64,000 bases of DNA from CAJQQK01 sp965224225 (lineage in GTDB: Bacteria > Pseudomonadota > Alphaproteobacteria > Rhizobiales > Hyphomicrobiaceae), in contig CBDCZF010000025.1 in the NCBI GenBank assembly GCA_965224225.1, positions 62,001 through 126,000 of the forward strand, written 5' to 3'. The position numbers were made by a program, and so were the translations under genes. The first letter of the stretch is position 1, and each line of letters begins with the position of its first letter. Below the pieces are notes generated by a model. That model made no database searches. It saw nothing but the letters and a program-made list of their open reading frames with translations, and was not told where the DNA came from. This document shows positions 7,965 to 16,643 of this stretch, in pieces.

Positions 7965-9479
7965 ATGGCCGCTCCGCGCATCGCCCTGCTTGGTGTCATT
8001 CTGGAAAGCAACCGGGCGTCGCCTGTTGCAACGCACAACGACTTTGAAAGTCATTACATCTGCGAAGGCGATGCCTTGCTGGCCGAGGCGCGAGCGCCGA
8101 GTTCGGTGATCGCGCCCGAGGCTGCAGCGTTCGTGCAGACCATGGATGCTACCGGTGACTGGCAGCCGGTGCCTCTCTTGTTGGCGGCCTGCCATCCGCA
8201 CGGACCGGTCGACGGCGCTTTGATGCGGGACTTCATCGAACGCATCGTCACGGGGCTCATCGATGCCGGTAATGTCGATGGTGTCTACGTGGCCAACCAC
8301 GGTGCCATGCTTGCAACCGACAGCCACGACCCTGACGGCGACTTATTGGCAGCAGTCCGTGAGCGGGTCGGGCCTGACGTGCCGATCATCGTAACGCTCG
8401 ATCTGCACGCCAACATCTCCGATCGCATGGCAGAAAACGCGGACAGCATCGTCGGCTACCGCACCAATCCGCATGTCGACATGATCGAGCGCGGCGAGGA
8501 AGCAGCCCTCTTGATGCGCATGACGCTTGCCGGCCGCGTGCGCCCGCAAATGCATGTCGAACGGCTGCCATTGACGCCGGCATCGATCAACTTGCTCACC
8601 GCATCCGGCCCCTACGGCGCGATGATCGATCTCGGCCAGCGCCGCCAGGCCGAGGAAGCCGGCCGGATCGTGAATGTGTCGATCTTCGGCGGCTTCGTGT
8701 TCTCAGACACGCCAGACAATGGGCTGGCGGTTGTCGTAACGGCGCGTGACGATCTCGATGAGGCGAAGCGGCTCGCCAAGGAACTTGCAACCGTTGGTTG
8801 GGAAACACGGGACAGGTTCCGCAAGAAACTGATGCCGCTCGGGGATGCTGTCGCCATGGCCTGCAAGGCCGATCGCAAGCCGGTGATCTTTTCCGATTCG
8901 GGCGACAACCCTGGCGGTGGCGGCACCGGGCGCACGACGGAGTTTCTCGAGGCGTTGCTCGAAGCCAAGCCCTCGGACCTTTATTACGGCAGCTTCTACG
9001 ATCCGCCGCTCGCACTGGCAGCGCAAGAAGCGGGTCTCGGCCAGACGTTCGAAGCCAATTTCAACACTGCATCAGGCACGCCTTATGACCGGCCAATCTC
9101 GGTCGAAGCCGAAGTCGTCGGACTCCACGACGGCAACATTGTCGGCCGTCTCGGTCTCTTCGTCGGGCGCCAATTACACCTCGGGCCCTGCGCGGCACTG
9201 CGCATCGGCGGCATGACGGTAATCGTGATTTCGGATCGCTCGCAGACCGCTGATCCGATGTTCTTCGAGATGTTCGGCCTCGACATCGCCAAGGCTCATA
9301 CCGTCGTCGTCAAATCGCGCGGGCACTTTCGCTCGGGTTTTCTGCCCTGGTTCACGCCTGACCGCGTCTTCGAGGCCGATACCGAGGGCTTGACGTCACC
9401 GGTCCTCGAACGCCGGCAATGGCATCACCTGCCGCGCCCGGTTTATCCGCTCGACGAGGAAGCCGTCTGGCCGGGCTAA
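7965..9479 (+). CDS. M81 family metallopeptidase (MlrC/microcystinase C-like)
   Basis: A 504-residue protein with the MlrC two-domain layout: the N-terminal DUF1485 domain (about 1-290), with the metal-site segments NHGAM and TLDLHAN, then the MlrC C-terminal domain (about 300-480), starting near SDSGDNPGGGGTG. MlrC was described as cleaving linearised microcystin fragments, but most relatives are of unknown peptide specificity and many lie beside dipeptide transporters. None is adjacent here. AGAGGAAA lies close upstream of the ATG at 7965. No signal peptide is seen. Confidence 0.85.
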   Translation: MAAPRIALLGVILESNRASPVATHNDFESHYICEGDALLAEARAPSSVIAPEAAAFVQTMDATGDWQPVPLLLAACHPHGPVDGALMRDFIERIVTGLIDAGNVDGVYVANHGAMLATDSHDPDGDLLAAVRERVGPDVPIIVTLDLHANISDRMAENADSIVGYRTNPHVDMIERGEEAALLMRMTLAGRVRPQMHVERLPLTPASINLLTASGPYGAMIDLGQRRQAEEAGRIVNVSIFGGFVFSDTPDNGLAVVVTARDDLDEAKRLAKELATVGWETRDRFRKKLMPLGDAVAMACKADRKPVIFSDSGDNPGGGGTGRTTEFLEALLEAKPSDLYYGSFYDPPLALAAQEAGLGQTFEANFNTASGTPYDRPISVEAEVVGLHDGNIVGRLGLFVGRQLHLGPCAALRIGGMTVIVISDRSQTADPMFFEMFGLDIAKAHTVVVKSRGHFRSGFLPWFTPDRVFEADTEGLTSPVLERRQWHHLPRPVYPLDEEAVWPG

Positions 9480-9666
9480 CGCTGGTCGTCGCGCAGTCCT
9501 GAAAATTTTTCATCGCCTGTTTCCCTCGGAACAGCGGGCATGCTCCCGCTCGGGCATGTTGGCGTGGTCGATGAGCAAAGCGCTTGTCGAGATTTCGCCG
9601 GTAACGGCAATGGCCCCAACCAACCCGAAAACGAGAGCACATGCTCAAGATCCAGGAGACAGAAAT

Positions 9667-9990
9667 ATGTTTAGGAAACTCATCATCGCCGGCATCATGT
9701 CGGCAGCAACGTTGGCGGCAGCTCAGGCACCTGCCCAGGCCGCCATGAATGTCGCCAAGCCGACGGGACTCGAACAGGCGAATGCTGGTGTTGAACTGGT
9801 CAGCAAGCGGCGTCGGTTCCGTCACCGCAATCGGTTCCGCCATCGTCACGGCTTCCGTCATTGGCGCTGGCGTCACCACGGACACCACTACGGTCACGGT
9901 CGCTACTGGAAGGGAAAATGGATTTCCTACCGGCGTTGCCTGTGGTTGCAGAAGCGTGGCTACCGGATTGGCTGCCACTACTACTATTGA
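9667..9990 (+). CDS. Small secreted His/Arg-rich protein, hypothetical
   Basis: A 107-residue precursor. A signal peptide (MFRKLIIAGIMSAATLAAAQ, cleavage after APAQA) is followed by a short linker and a strongly basic tract rich in Arg, His, Trp and Gly (residues about 48-85), ending in RGYRIGCHYYY. AGGAGA lies 8 nt ahead of the ATG. Similar small GCHYY-ending secreted proteins are common in Hyphomicrobiales, with no established function; the His-rich tract could bind metal or a polyanion, which is inference. A strong intrinsic terminator follows 10 bp after the stop, so it is probably monocistronic. Confidence 0.7.
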   Translation: MFRKLIIAGIMSAATLAAAQAPAQAAMNVAKPTGLEQANAGVELVSKRRRFRHRNRFRHRHGFRHWRWRHHGHHYGHGRYWKGKWISYRRCLWLQKRGYRIGCHYYY

Positions 9991-10000
9991 GTCTGGTCCT

Positions 10001-10032
10001 GAACCCCCGCCGGTTTGCGCCGGCGGGGGTTC
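10001..10032 (+). terminator. Rho-independent terminator
   Basis: A perfect 13-bp stem (GAACCCCCGCCGG / CCGGCGGGGGTTC) with a 6-nt loop is followed by a short T-rich stretch (TTTCGTT). It directly follows the small secreted protein gene. Confidence 0.85.
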
Positions 10033-10146
10033 TTTCGTTAGAAGCCTATCCGTGTTCGGACGCCCCTTGATGGTTCATGCCGTTTGCCTGCCGTCGGCCA
10101 ATGCGCCAAGATCGCCTTGACTGATTGAAGACCGACCGGAGGCAGC

Positions 10147-10641
10147 ATGGCAGGCGAACGACAACTCAACATCAACGGCCGGCTGCACCAGACCGATTCG
10201 GACCCGGCAACGCCGCTGCTACTTATCCTGCGCGACGACCTGGGATTTCCTGGCACGCGTCACGGTTGTCTGACCGGCCACTGCGGCGCGTGCACCGTGC
10301 TGATCGACGGTCGGCCCGTTCAATCGTGCACGATACCCCTCGAGGCGGTCGACGGACGACCGGTCGAGACGCTGGAGGCGATCGAGACCGATCCGGTCGG
10401 CGCCATCCTGCTTGCAGCTTTTCTCAAGGAGCAGGCCGGCCAGTGCGGTTATTGCCTGGGCGGCATACTGATCGAAGCGAAGGCGCTGCTCACAAGGTCG
10501 CGATCTGTGAACCGTGCCGACATCGCCCAGGCGCTCGATGGTCACCTCTGCCGCTGCGGCGCGCACCAGCGCATCCTCGATGCCGTCGAACGTGCCCGCG
10601 ATGAACTGGCGGCAACCGAGGCAGGAGGGGCAGTAGTATGA
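10147..10641 (+). CDS. (2Fe-2S)-binding small subunit of a molybdenum hydroxylase (IorA/CoxS-like)
   Basis: A 164-residue electron-transfer subunit with all eight cluster cysteines: Cys41, 46, 49 and 61 in the plant-ferredoxin-like N-terminal domain, and Cys100, 103, 135 and 137 in the helical C-terminal domain. Such subunits pass electrons from the molybdenum centre of xanthine-oxidase-family hydroxylases. GGAGG precedes the ATG. It overlaps the start of the large-subunit gene by 4 bp (ATGA), indicating translational coupling. No FAD-binding (CoxM) subunit is nearby, which fits the two-subunit IorAB/NicAB type that usually donates to a cytochrome or external acceptor. Confidence 0.88.
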   Translation: MAGERQLNINGRLHQTDSDPATPLLLILRDDLGFPGTRHGCLTGHCGACTVLIDGRPVQSCTIPLEAVDGRPVETLEAIETDPVGAILLAAFLKEQAGQCGYCLGGILIEAKALLTRSRSVNRADIAQALDGHLCRCGAHQRILDAVERARDELAATEAGGAVV

Positions 10642-12756
10642 CCACCGCACCTGTTTCACCGAGCCTGACGGATAATCCACTTTGCTCCGACTGGCTCGAA
10701 TTCACTGCCGATGGCCGCGTGCTGCTCAAGACCGGCAAGGTCGAGATCGGACAGGGCATCACCACGGCGTTGGTCCAGATTGCGGCCGATGAACTTGATA
10801 TCGACCCGGCCCGCTTCGATGTGCTCTCGGGCCATACCGACGACGGGCCGGTCGAAGCCGCGACGTCAAGCAGTCTCTCGATGGAGGTGACCGGCAAGGC
10901 CATCCGCCATGCAGCTTCGGCGGCCCGGCACGTGCTGCTCGACGAGGCCGCCAAGTTGCTGCAGGCCGACAAGGGCCAGCTGGGCGTCATGGATGGCGAG
11001 GTGCGCGTTGGTGATCGGCCAAGTTCGTTGACCTACTGGGCGCTGGTGCAGTCGGCTGAGCTGGCACAGCCGGTCGTCGAGCACGCGGCTCCCAAGGCTC
11101 CGGGCTGAGCATCGCATCGTCGGTACGTCCATGCCGCGCATCGACCTCAAGGCCAAGATGGCCGGTTCGCCGTTCATCCACGACATCCGGCTCGATGGCA
11201 TGCGACACGGCCGGGCGCTGCAGCCGACATCGCCGGAGCGGCGGGTGGTTGCTTTCGATGAAGCGGCAATTCAGGCCCGCTTCCCCGACATCACCATCGT
11301 GCGCAACGGGTCCTTCATCGGTGTCATTGCCGACCGCGAAGCCGATGCCGTCATAGCAATCGCGGCTGCCGGCGAACTCGTGACATGGAGCGAACCTACG
11401 GTTGCCGGACAAGACATTTTTGATGCGCTCGGCTCGCCGGCCATTCCCGAGCAGGTGGTTCACGAGCAAGGTGATGCTGCCTCTGTTGAGGGGCAGCGGA
11501 TCGAACTCACCGTCACAAAGCCCTACATCGCACACGCGTCGATTGCGCCGTCCTGTGCGATCGCCACCTGGCGCGATGCCGATCACCTCGAAGTGCTGAG
11601 CCATACTCAGGCGCCACACGGCCTGTGCGATGGTCTCGGCATCGTTTTCGGTATCGAACCTGCGAATGTCACGGTGATCCACAAGCCGGGCGCCGGGACG
11701 TACGGCCATAGCGGCCAGGATGATGTCGCTCTCGATGCGGCACTGCTCGCCAAGGCGGTGCCGGGTGTACCGGTCCGCGTCGCCTGGTCGAGGGCCGATG
11801 ATTTCCAGGCATCGCCGCTCGCACCGGCGATGAGCGTCACGGTGTCCGGCACGCTTGGTGTCGACAACCGGATCACAGCCATGTCGATCACGTCGCTCAG
11901 CCAGGCGCACGCCCGCCGGCCGGGCCGTGGTGGTTTTGCCGAGTTGACGAACGCCGCTTTGCTCGATCCACCGTTGCCGACGACCCGGCCGGGCGACGTG
12001 CCGCCGGCGCGCGGTGGCGGTGCCGACCGCAATGCGAACCCGCTCTACAACATCCCGAACCTGCGGGTCGCAAAGCGTATCTTGACGGATTGGCCAATGC
12101 GCACGTCGGCGCTCCGCGGGCTTGGCGCCTTTACCAACGTCTATGCGCTCGAGGCACTGATCGACGAAATGGCCGATGCGGCGGGCGCCTGTCCACTCGC
12201 TTTCCGGCTTGCCCACCTGATCGATGTTCGTGCTCAGTATGTCATCGAACGGGCCGCCGAAATGGCCGGTTGGCCCGGTCCCGAAGGCGATGGCGAAGCA
12301 ATCGGTCTCGGTTTTGCACAGTACAAGAACCGGTCGGCTTACTGTGCCGTTGCCATGCGTTTGAAGCTCGACAAGGAGATCAGCCTGATTAGTGCGCATG
12401 CCGCTGTCGATGCCGGCGAAATCGTCAATCCGGACGGCATTCGTAATCAGATCGAAGGCAGCATCATCCAGGCGACAAGCTGGACGCTCAAGGAGGCCGT
12501 CGCCGTCGAGGATGATCGCGTCGTCACGGATGGTTGGCAGACCTATCCGATCCTGACCTTCTCCGAGATCCCCCATCTCGACGTCGAACTGGTGGATCGC
12601 AAGGACCTGCCGTCACTCGGCGTCGGCGAGACCGCGATTGGCCCGACAGGGGCAGCGATCGGCAATGCGGTACGCCGTGCCATCGGCCTGCGCCTCACCG
12701 ACTTGCCGCTGACACGCGATCGGATCGCTGAAGCCATCAACAGGGTCCAGGGATAA
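10638..12756 (+). pseudogene. Molybdopterin-binding large subunit of a xanthine dehydrogenase-family hydroxylase, frameshifted
   Basis: Two adjoining frames together encode one protein of about 705 residues. The first (10638-11108) has TGKVEIGQGI and the first Moco-domain segments and ends PKAPG-stop. The second frame takes up without a gap at 11104-11130 with AEHRIVGTS, then MPRIDLKAKMAGSPF and on to 12756 (including GAGTYGHSGQDD, RGLGAFTNV and GVGETAIGP). Removing one base around 11102-11104 (CCGGGCTGAG to CCGGCTGAG) would join them as KAPAEHRIVGTS, the expected family sequence. The TGA at 11106 is therefore a frameshift product, not a domain boundary. It may be a true inactivating mutation or a sequencing/assembly error. 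The intact enzyme would hydroxylate an N-heteroaromatic or aldehyde substrate. Confidence 0.85.
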
Positions 12757-12816
12757 ATCCCTGGTCGGGGAGTTCGAGGAGTGAAACTCCTCAAGCGTTA
12801 AGGCTCTGCCCTTAAC
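12747..12816. repeat. Three consecutive short perfect hairpins
   Basis: CCAGGGA/TCCCTGG with a TAAA loop (12747-12764, containing the stop codon of the preceding gene), GAGGAG/CTCCTC (12776-12792) and GTTAAGG/CCTTAAC (12797-12816). They fill the 102-bp gap between the molybdenum hydroxylase and the FAD oxidoreductase genes. They may terminate or stabilise the upstream transcript; no T-tract follows. Confidence 0.65.
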
Positions 12817-12867
12817 AATCCCGCCGGAGGGCTCTGCCTTTGGAAACTATATTCGGGAGTGTACACC

Positions 12868-14133
12868 GTGGCGCTTGACTCGAACCTTTGGCAGCAATCG
12901 GCGGTCGAGACGTATGCAGCGCCGCCGTTAAATGAGGATATGACGGCAGATCTGGCCATCATCGGCGGCGGCTTCACGGGCAACTCCGCGGCATTGCATG
13001 GTGCAGAAGCCGGCGCCGATGTCGTCGTCCTCGAAGCCGAGACGATTGGTCATGGTGGCTCGGGGCGCAACGTCGGCCTCGTCAACGCCGGGCTCTGGCT
13101 GCCGCCGGACGATGTCGAGCGCGAACTTGGTGCCGAGCAGGGTGGGCGCCTCAATCGTGCACTGGCCGCCGGACCCGACCTTGTCTTCTCGCTGATCGAG
13201 CAGCACGCCATCGAGTGTGAAGCAACGCGCACCGGCACGCTGCATTGCGCGCATGCACCATCCGGTCAGCGCGATCTCGAGAACCGCTATTCCCAACAGG
13301 TCAAGCGCGGTGCGCCTGTCGAATTACTCGATGTCGCAACGGCCCGCGAGCGTACGGGCACCGACCAGGTACATGGGGCACTGTTCGATGCCCGGGCCGG
13401 CACCATCAATCCGCTTGCCTATTGCCGCGGCCTGGCTAGGGCAGCAGCGGCCGCCGGTGCACGCCATTTCGAGCAGACCCCGGTAACAGCGATAATGTTT
13501 AATGAAGGCTCTTGGCAGGTCGTGACGCCGCGCGGTCGAGTCCGTGCTGCGAAACTGCTGATGGCGACCAACGGCTATCACGTGCCAATCGACGGTATCG
13601 CTGAACCGCAGGTCGTACCGGTTCACTACTTCCAGTTGGCGACCAAGCCGCTCTCCGATAATTTGGCACGCTCGGTACTGCCGGGTCGCGAAGGCTGCTG
13701 GGATACGCATCCCGTGATGTCGTCGTTCCGCATGGACCAGGCTGGCCGCCTTCTCGTCGGTGCGGTCGGTGCGCTCGATCATGCCGGTCACGGCATCCAT
13801 CGCGCCTGGGCGAACCGCAAGCTTGCCAAATTGTTCCCGTCACTTGCCGGCCAACCGATCGAGCATGCCTGGTTCGGCCGCATTGCGATGACCGCCGATC
13901 ACATCCCGAAGATTTTGACTATTGGCGATGATGGGCTCGCAATTTTCGGGTATTCAGGACGCGGTATCTCGCCCGGCACGACGTTTGGCCGGGCCGCAGC
14001 CGCGGCACTGCTCAGCCGCGACAGAAGCGAGTTGCCGCTCGACGTGATCGACAGCTACGCCGAGCGCTTCACCGGTTTAAAGCGGGGCTACTATGAACTG
14101 GGCGCAACCTTGACGCATTTGGTTGGGCGATAA
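12868..14133 (+). CDS. FAD-dependent oxidoreductase, DadA/PuuB-like amine or amino-acid oxidase
   Basis: A 421-residue DAO-family flavoprotein. The Rossmann motif LAIIGGGFTGNSAALHGAEA lies near residues 25-44, followed by the ribose-binding VLEAE and the flavin-contacting GGSGRNVGLVNAG. The C-terminal FGYSGRGISPGTTFG forms the second FAD contact. This layout fits gamma-glutamylputrescine oxidase and D-amino-acid dehydrogenase relatives, which oxidise C-N bonds. The frame opens with GTG 12859, but GGGAG (12855-12859) is correctly spaced for GTG 12868, so I start there. It follows the molybdenum hydroxylase on the same strand, though a hairpin cluster intervenes. Confidence 0.82.
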   Translation: MALDSNLWQQSAVETYAAPPLNEDMTADLAIIGGGFTGNSAALHGAEAGADVVVLEAETIGHGGSGRNVGLVNAGLWLPPDDVERELGAEQGGRLNRALAAGPDLVFSLIEQHAIECEATRTGTLHCAHAPSGQRDLENRYSQQVKRGAPVELLDVATARERTGTDQVHGALFDARAGTINPLAYCRGLARAAAAAGARHFEQTPVTAIMFNEGSWQVVTPRGRVRAAKLLMATNGYHVPIDGIAEPQVVPVHYFQLATKPLSDNLARSVLPGREGCWDTHPVMSSFRMDQAGRLLVGAVGALDHAGHGIHRAWANRKLAKLFPSLAGQPIEHAWFGRIAMTADHIPKILTIGDDGLAIFGYSGRGISPGTTFGRAAAAALLSRDRSELPLDVIDSYAERFTGLKRGYYELGATLTHLVGR

Positions 14134-14178
14134 ATCACGGTGAGCGGAAACGCGGCTGCATGCAGACGCGGGTCGGCT

Positions 14179-14853
14179 TCAGGACAGATGACGGAACATG
14201 TTGCGCCGCGCTTCATCGTCCATCTCGGTCTTGAACGTAAAGCGGTCCTTCAGTGTCGTCGCACGCCGGGCGGCAGGCCGCTCCTCGATCTCGTCGACCA
14301 GGCGCTTCAGGTTGGGCAGGTCCGCCCAGGCTGCCTCACCGAGCACCAGGGGCATCATCCGCGCCCAGCCCCAGACATCCATGTCGACGATCGTGTACAT
14401 CTCGGCGACCATGTAACGGCGCTCGGCGAGACGATCGTTGAGGATCGAAAAATGCCGCTTGGCTTCGAAGGCGTAACGCTGACGGGCATAGTCGATCTCT
14501 TCCGGCGCGTGATGATGGAAGTGGACCGACTGGCCCGAATAGGGCCCGACTCCCGTGGCAACGAACATCAGCCAGGAAAAGAGTTCGCCCCGGTTGGCCA
14601 TCGTGCAGGGTGGCAGGAATTGTCCCGTCTTCTGGGCGAGAAAGAGCAGGATGGCGTTTGAATCGAAGACCGTTGCGTCATCATCGACGATGACCGGCAC
14701 CTTGCCATTGGGATTGACGGCGCGGAACTCCGGATTGTGCTGCTCGCCCTTGCGCGTGTCGACCGGGATGGGCTCATACTCGAGACCGGCTTCTTCGAGG
14801 AAGAGAGCCACCTTCATCGGGTTCGGCGCCCCCGAAAAATAGAACTTGATCAT
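14179..14853 (-). CDS. Glutathione S-transferase family protein
   Basis: A 224-residue GST. The thioredoxin-like N-terminal domain opens MIKFYFSGAPNPMKVALFLEE, with the cis-Pro loop GKVPVIVDDD and the glutathione-contact DSNAILLFLAQ; an all-helical C-terminal domain follows (about 90-215), with the N-capping-type TIVDMDVWGW. A Ser or Tyr near the N-terminus (Tyr5, Ser7) may be the catalytic residue. The start is ATG 14853, with GGAGG 7 nt upstream. It converges with the FAD oxidoreductase gene. Substrate unknown. Confidence 0.85.
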   Translation of the reverse strand: MIKFYFSGAPNPMKVALFLEEAGLEYEPIPVDTRKGEQHNPEFRAVNPNGKVPVIVDDDATVFDSNAILLFLAQKTGQFLPPCTMANRGELFSWLMFVATGVGPYSGQSVHFHHHAPEEIDYARQRYAFEAKRHFSILNDRLAERRYMVAEMYTIVDMDVWGWARMMPLVLGEAAWADLPNLKRLVDEIEERPAARRATTLKDRFTFKTEMDDEARRNMFRHLS

Positions 14854-15091
14854 CACCGCCCCTCCAAGTGACTTGCTCCAGCCATTGCTTGAACATCTAC
14901 CATGACGACTGACAAATCCAAACAACCCAAACCTGTATGAATTGGGCTTATGCAAGCCCGTTGATCACGATTGCGTGGCTTCCGGGCCGGGGCGCTTGCA
15001 CCATATGTGATAGTCGCTGCCCCGCCCTTCTCATCGGGCGGCGCGCAACATAGGCTTCCATTAGTCGTTGGGCTACTGAGGAGCCGATACC

Positions 15092-16204
15092 ATGCCCGAG
15101 ATGGCCAAGTTTGCCGTACAGATCGGCGCTGTCGATAAAGATGGCGCCAGTGACTATGATATGTACCGTGAGGCCGTGGCTGATGCGCGCCTCACGCAGG
15201 AGCTTGGCTATGATGCTGCTTGGCTGGTCGAGCATCACTTTTCCGACTATTACCCGACGCCCAATCCGCTGATGTTCCTATCCCATGTTGCAGCGGCCTG
15301 TCCGGGTCTCGGCCTCGGCTCGGCGGTCATGGTGTTGCCTTGGTATGACCCGGTCCGCTTCGCCGAGGATGTATCGATGCTGGCGATGGTGGCGGAGGGG
15401 CCGCTCTATATCGGCATGGGCCGCGGCACCGCCAAGCTCGAATACGATGCGCTGCGCGTTCCCATGCAGGAAGCTCGTGAGCGGTTCCGCGAATGCTGGA
15501 AGGTGATGCAACTCGCCCTGAAGGGAGAGCCGTTCACTTTCGACGGGCAGTTCACGAAACTAAACAGGCCGATCCGAATCCGGCCGACGCTACCGGCTGA
15601 TCGCGAGATTACATTTTTCGGGGCGATCGGCAGTCCCGGGAGTGCCGAGATCATGGCGGACCTCGGCCTGCCACCGCTCACCCTAGCGCAATTTCCCGAC
15701 CATATGCTCGTCAAGATCCTGGGGCGCTGGTCGGCCAGAAACGGGGAGCTAGGTGGAGCGGCCGCCCCGCTGTTGCCGATCTCGGCCAAGTGCTTCGTTG
15801 CCGATACCGACGAGGAGGCGCGCGAAGAAGCGCGCGGCCATCTCGCCCGCTTTTATAAGCTTCAGGCCGAGCATTATGCCACCGACACGACCGCCTGGGA
15901 CGACATTCCGGGCTATGAGCAGTTCGCCAAGATTTTCCAGAACATGAAGCTGATGGGCGATCCGGCTCAGAACGACCCGATCCTCGACCGCAGCCTGATC
16001 GGCTCGCCCGAGACGGTTGCGCGCCGCGTCAACGAATTGCGCGCGATCGGCTTCAATTATTTCCTGATTTCCAATGCGACGGCGGGGGTCCCGCGCGAGG
16101 CGCGCCATCGCATGATGCGCCGTTTCGCCGAGGAGGTGATCCCGCTCTGCGACAAGCTGCCGGTGCCGGATGCGCCGGAGTTTCCCGTACGTGCCGCCGA
16201 GTAA
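15092..16204 (+). CDS. LLM class flavin-dependent oxidoreductase (luciferase-like monooxygenase)
   Basis: A 370-residue TIM-barrel flavin-dependent oxidoreductase of the bacterial-luciferase-like superfamily. Visible elements are the early EHHFSDY motif, MVLPWYDPVRFAEDVSML, the phosphate-binding IGMGRGTAKLEYDAL and the C-terminal LIGSPETVARRVNEL. Such enzymes use reduced flavin and O2, or F420, to oxidise small molecules. GAGGAG precedes the ATG. It heads a same-strand run of four genes (15092-18527) with a CMD-family protein 15 bp downstream, then an amidohydrolase and a crotonase, which together look like a catabolic operon. Confidence 0.85.
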   Translation: MPEMAKFAVQIGAVDKDGASDYDMYREAVADARLTQELGYDAAWLVEHHFSDYYPTPNPLMFLSHVAAACPGLGLGSAVMVLPWYDPVRFAEDVSMLAMVAEGPLYIGMGRGTAKLEYDALRVPMQEARERFRECWKVMQLALKGEPFTFDGQFTKLNRPIRIRPTLPADREITFFGAIGSPGSAEIMADLGLPPLTLAQFPDHMLVKILGRWSARNGELGGAAAPLLPISAKCFVADTDEEAREEARGHLARFYKLQAEHYATDTTAWDDIPGYEQFAKIFQNMKLMGDPAQNDPILDRSLIGSPETVARRVNELRAIGFNYFLISNATAGVPREARHRMMRRFAEEVIPLCDKLPVPDAPEFPVRAAE

Positions 16205-16219
16205 GAGGAGAGATCCGCA

Positions 16220-16624
16220 ATGGCCAACAAGGAACTTTACGAAAAAGGCATCGAAATGCGCCGCAGACTGCGCGGCGAGGAGGATTTCAAGGCCAATGCA
16301 GCCGAATACGCTGGTGATCCGGCAAGCCAGGGCTTTATCGATCTTGTCACCGAGACGGTGTTCGGTTCGCTCTGGAGCAGGCCCGGCCTCGACATCAAGA
16401 CGCGTACGCTGATCTGCGTCGTCTCCGATGTCGCGACGGGACGCTATCCCGAACTCGACATCCACCTGCGCTTTGCTTTGCGCCAGGGCTGGACCGAGGA
16501 GGAGTTGACCGAGACGCTCTATCACATGTCCGGTTACGTCGGCGTGCCGCTCATCCGCGAGGCGATCTTCGTCGCCAAGGAGGTGTTCGCCGACGAGCGT
16601 GCCAAACAGGCTGCCAAGGGCTGA
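16220..16624 (+). CDS. Carboxymuconolactone decarboxylase (CMD) family protein
   Basis: A 134-residue all-helical protein of the 4-carboxymuconolactone decarboxylase group: LDIKTRTLICVVSDVATGRY, ELDIHLRFALRQGWTEEEL and ETLYHMSGYVGVPL are the classic PcaC-like segments. It lacks the CxxC pair of AhpD-type peroxidase members, so a decarboxylase or lactone-processing role is more likely than redox. GAGG lies ahead of the ATG, and it is 15 bp behind the luciferase-like gene. Its presence next to an amidohydrolase points to ring-cleavage product or lactone metabolism. Confidence 0.85.
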   Translation: MANKELYEKGIEMRRRLRGEEDFKANAAEYAGDPASQGFIDLVTETVFGSLWSRPGLDIKTRTLICVVSDVATGRYPELDIHLRFALRQGWTEEELTETLYHMSGYVGVPLIREAIFVAKEVFADERAKQAAKG

Positions 16625-16643
16625 GTGAAGTGAGGAGCCGCTC

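Noticed and set aside
11106..11108. In-frame TGA in the molybdenum hydroxylase as a selenocysteine codon
   Set aside because: Readthrough in the same frame gives sequence unrelated to the family; homology continues in another frame, so this is a frameshift, despite selAB being nearby.
10987..12576. A 529-codon open frame on the minus strand
   Set aside because: Lies antisense to the well-conserved molybdenum hydroxylase large subunit; composition is typical of GC-driven shadow frames.
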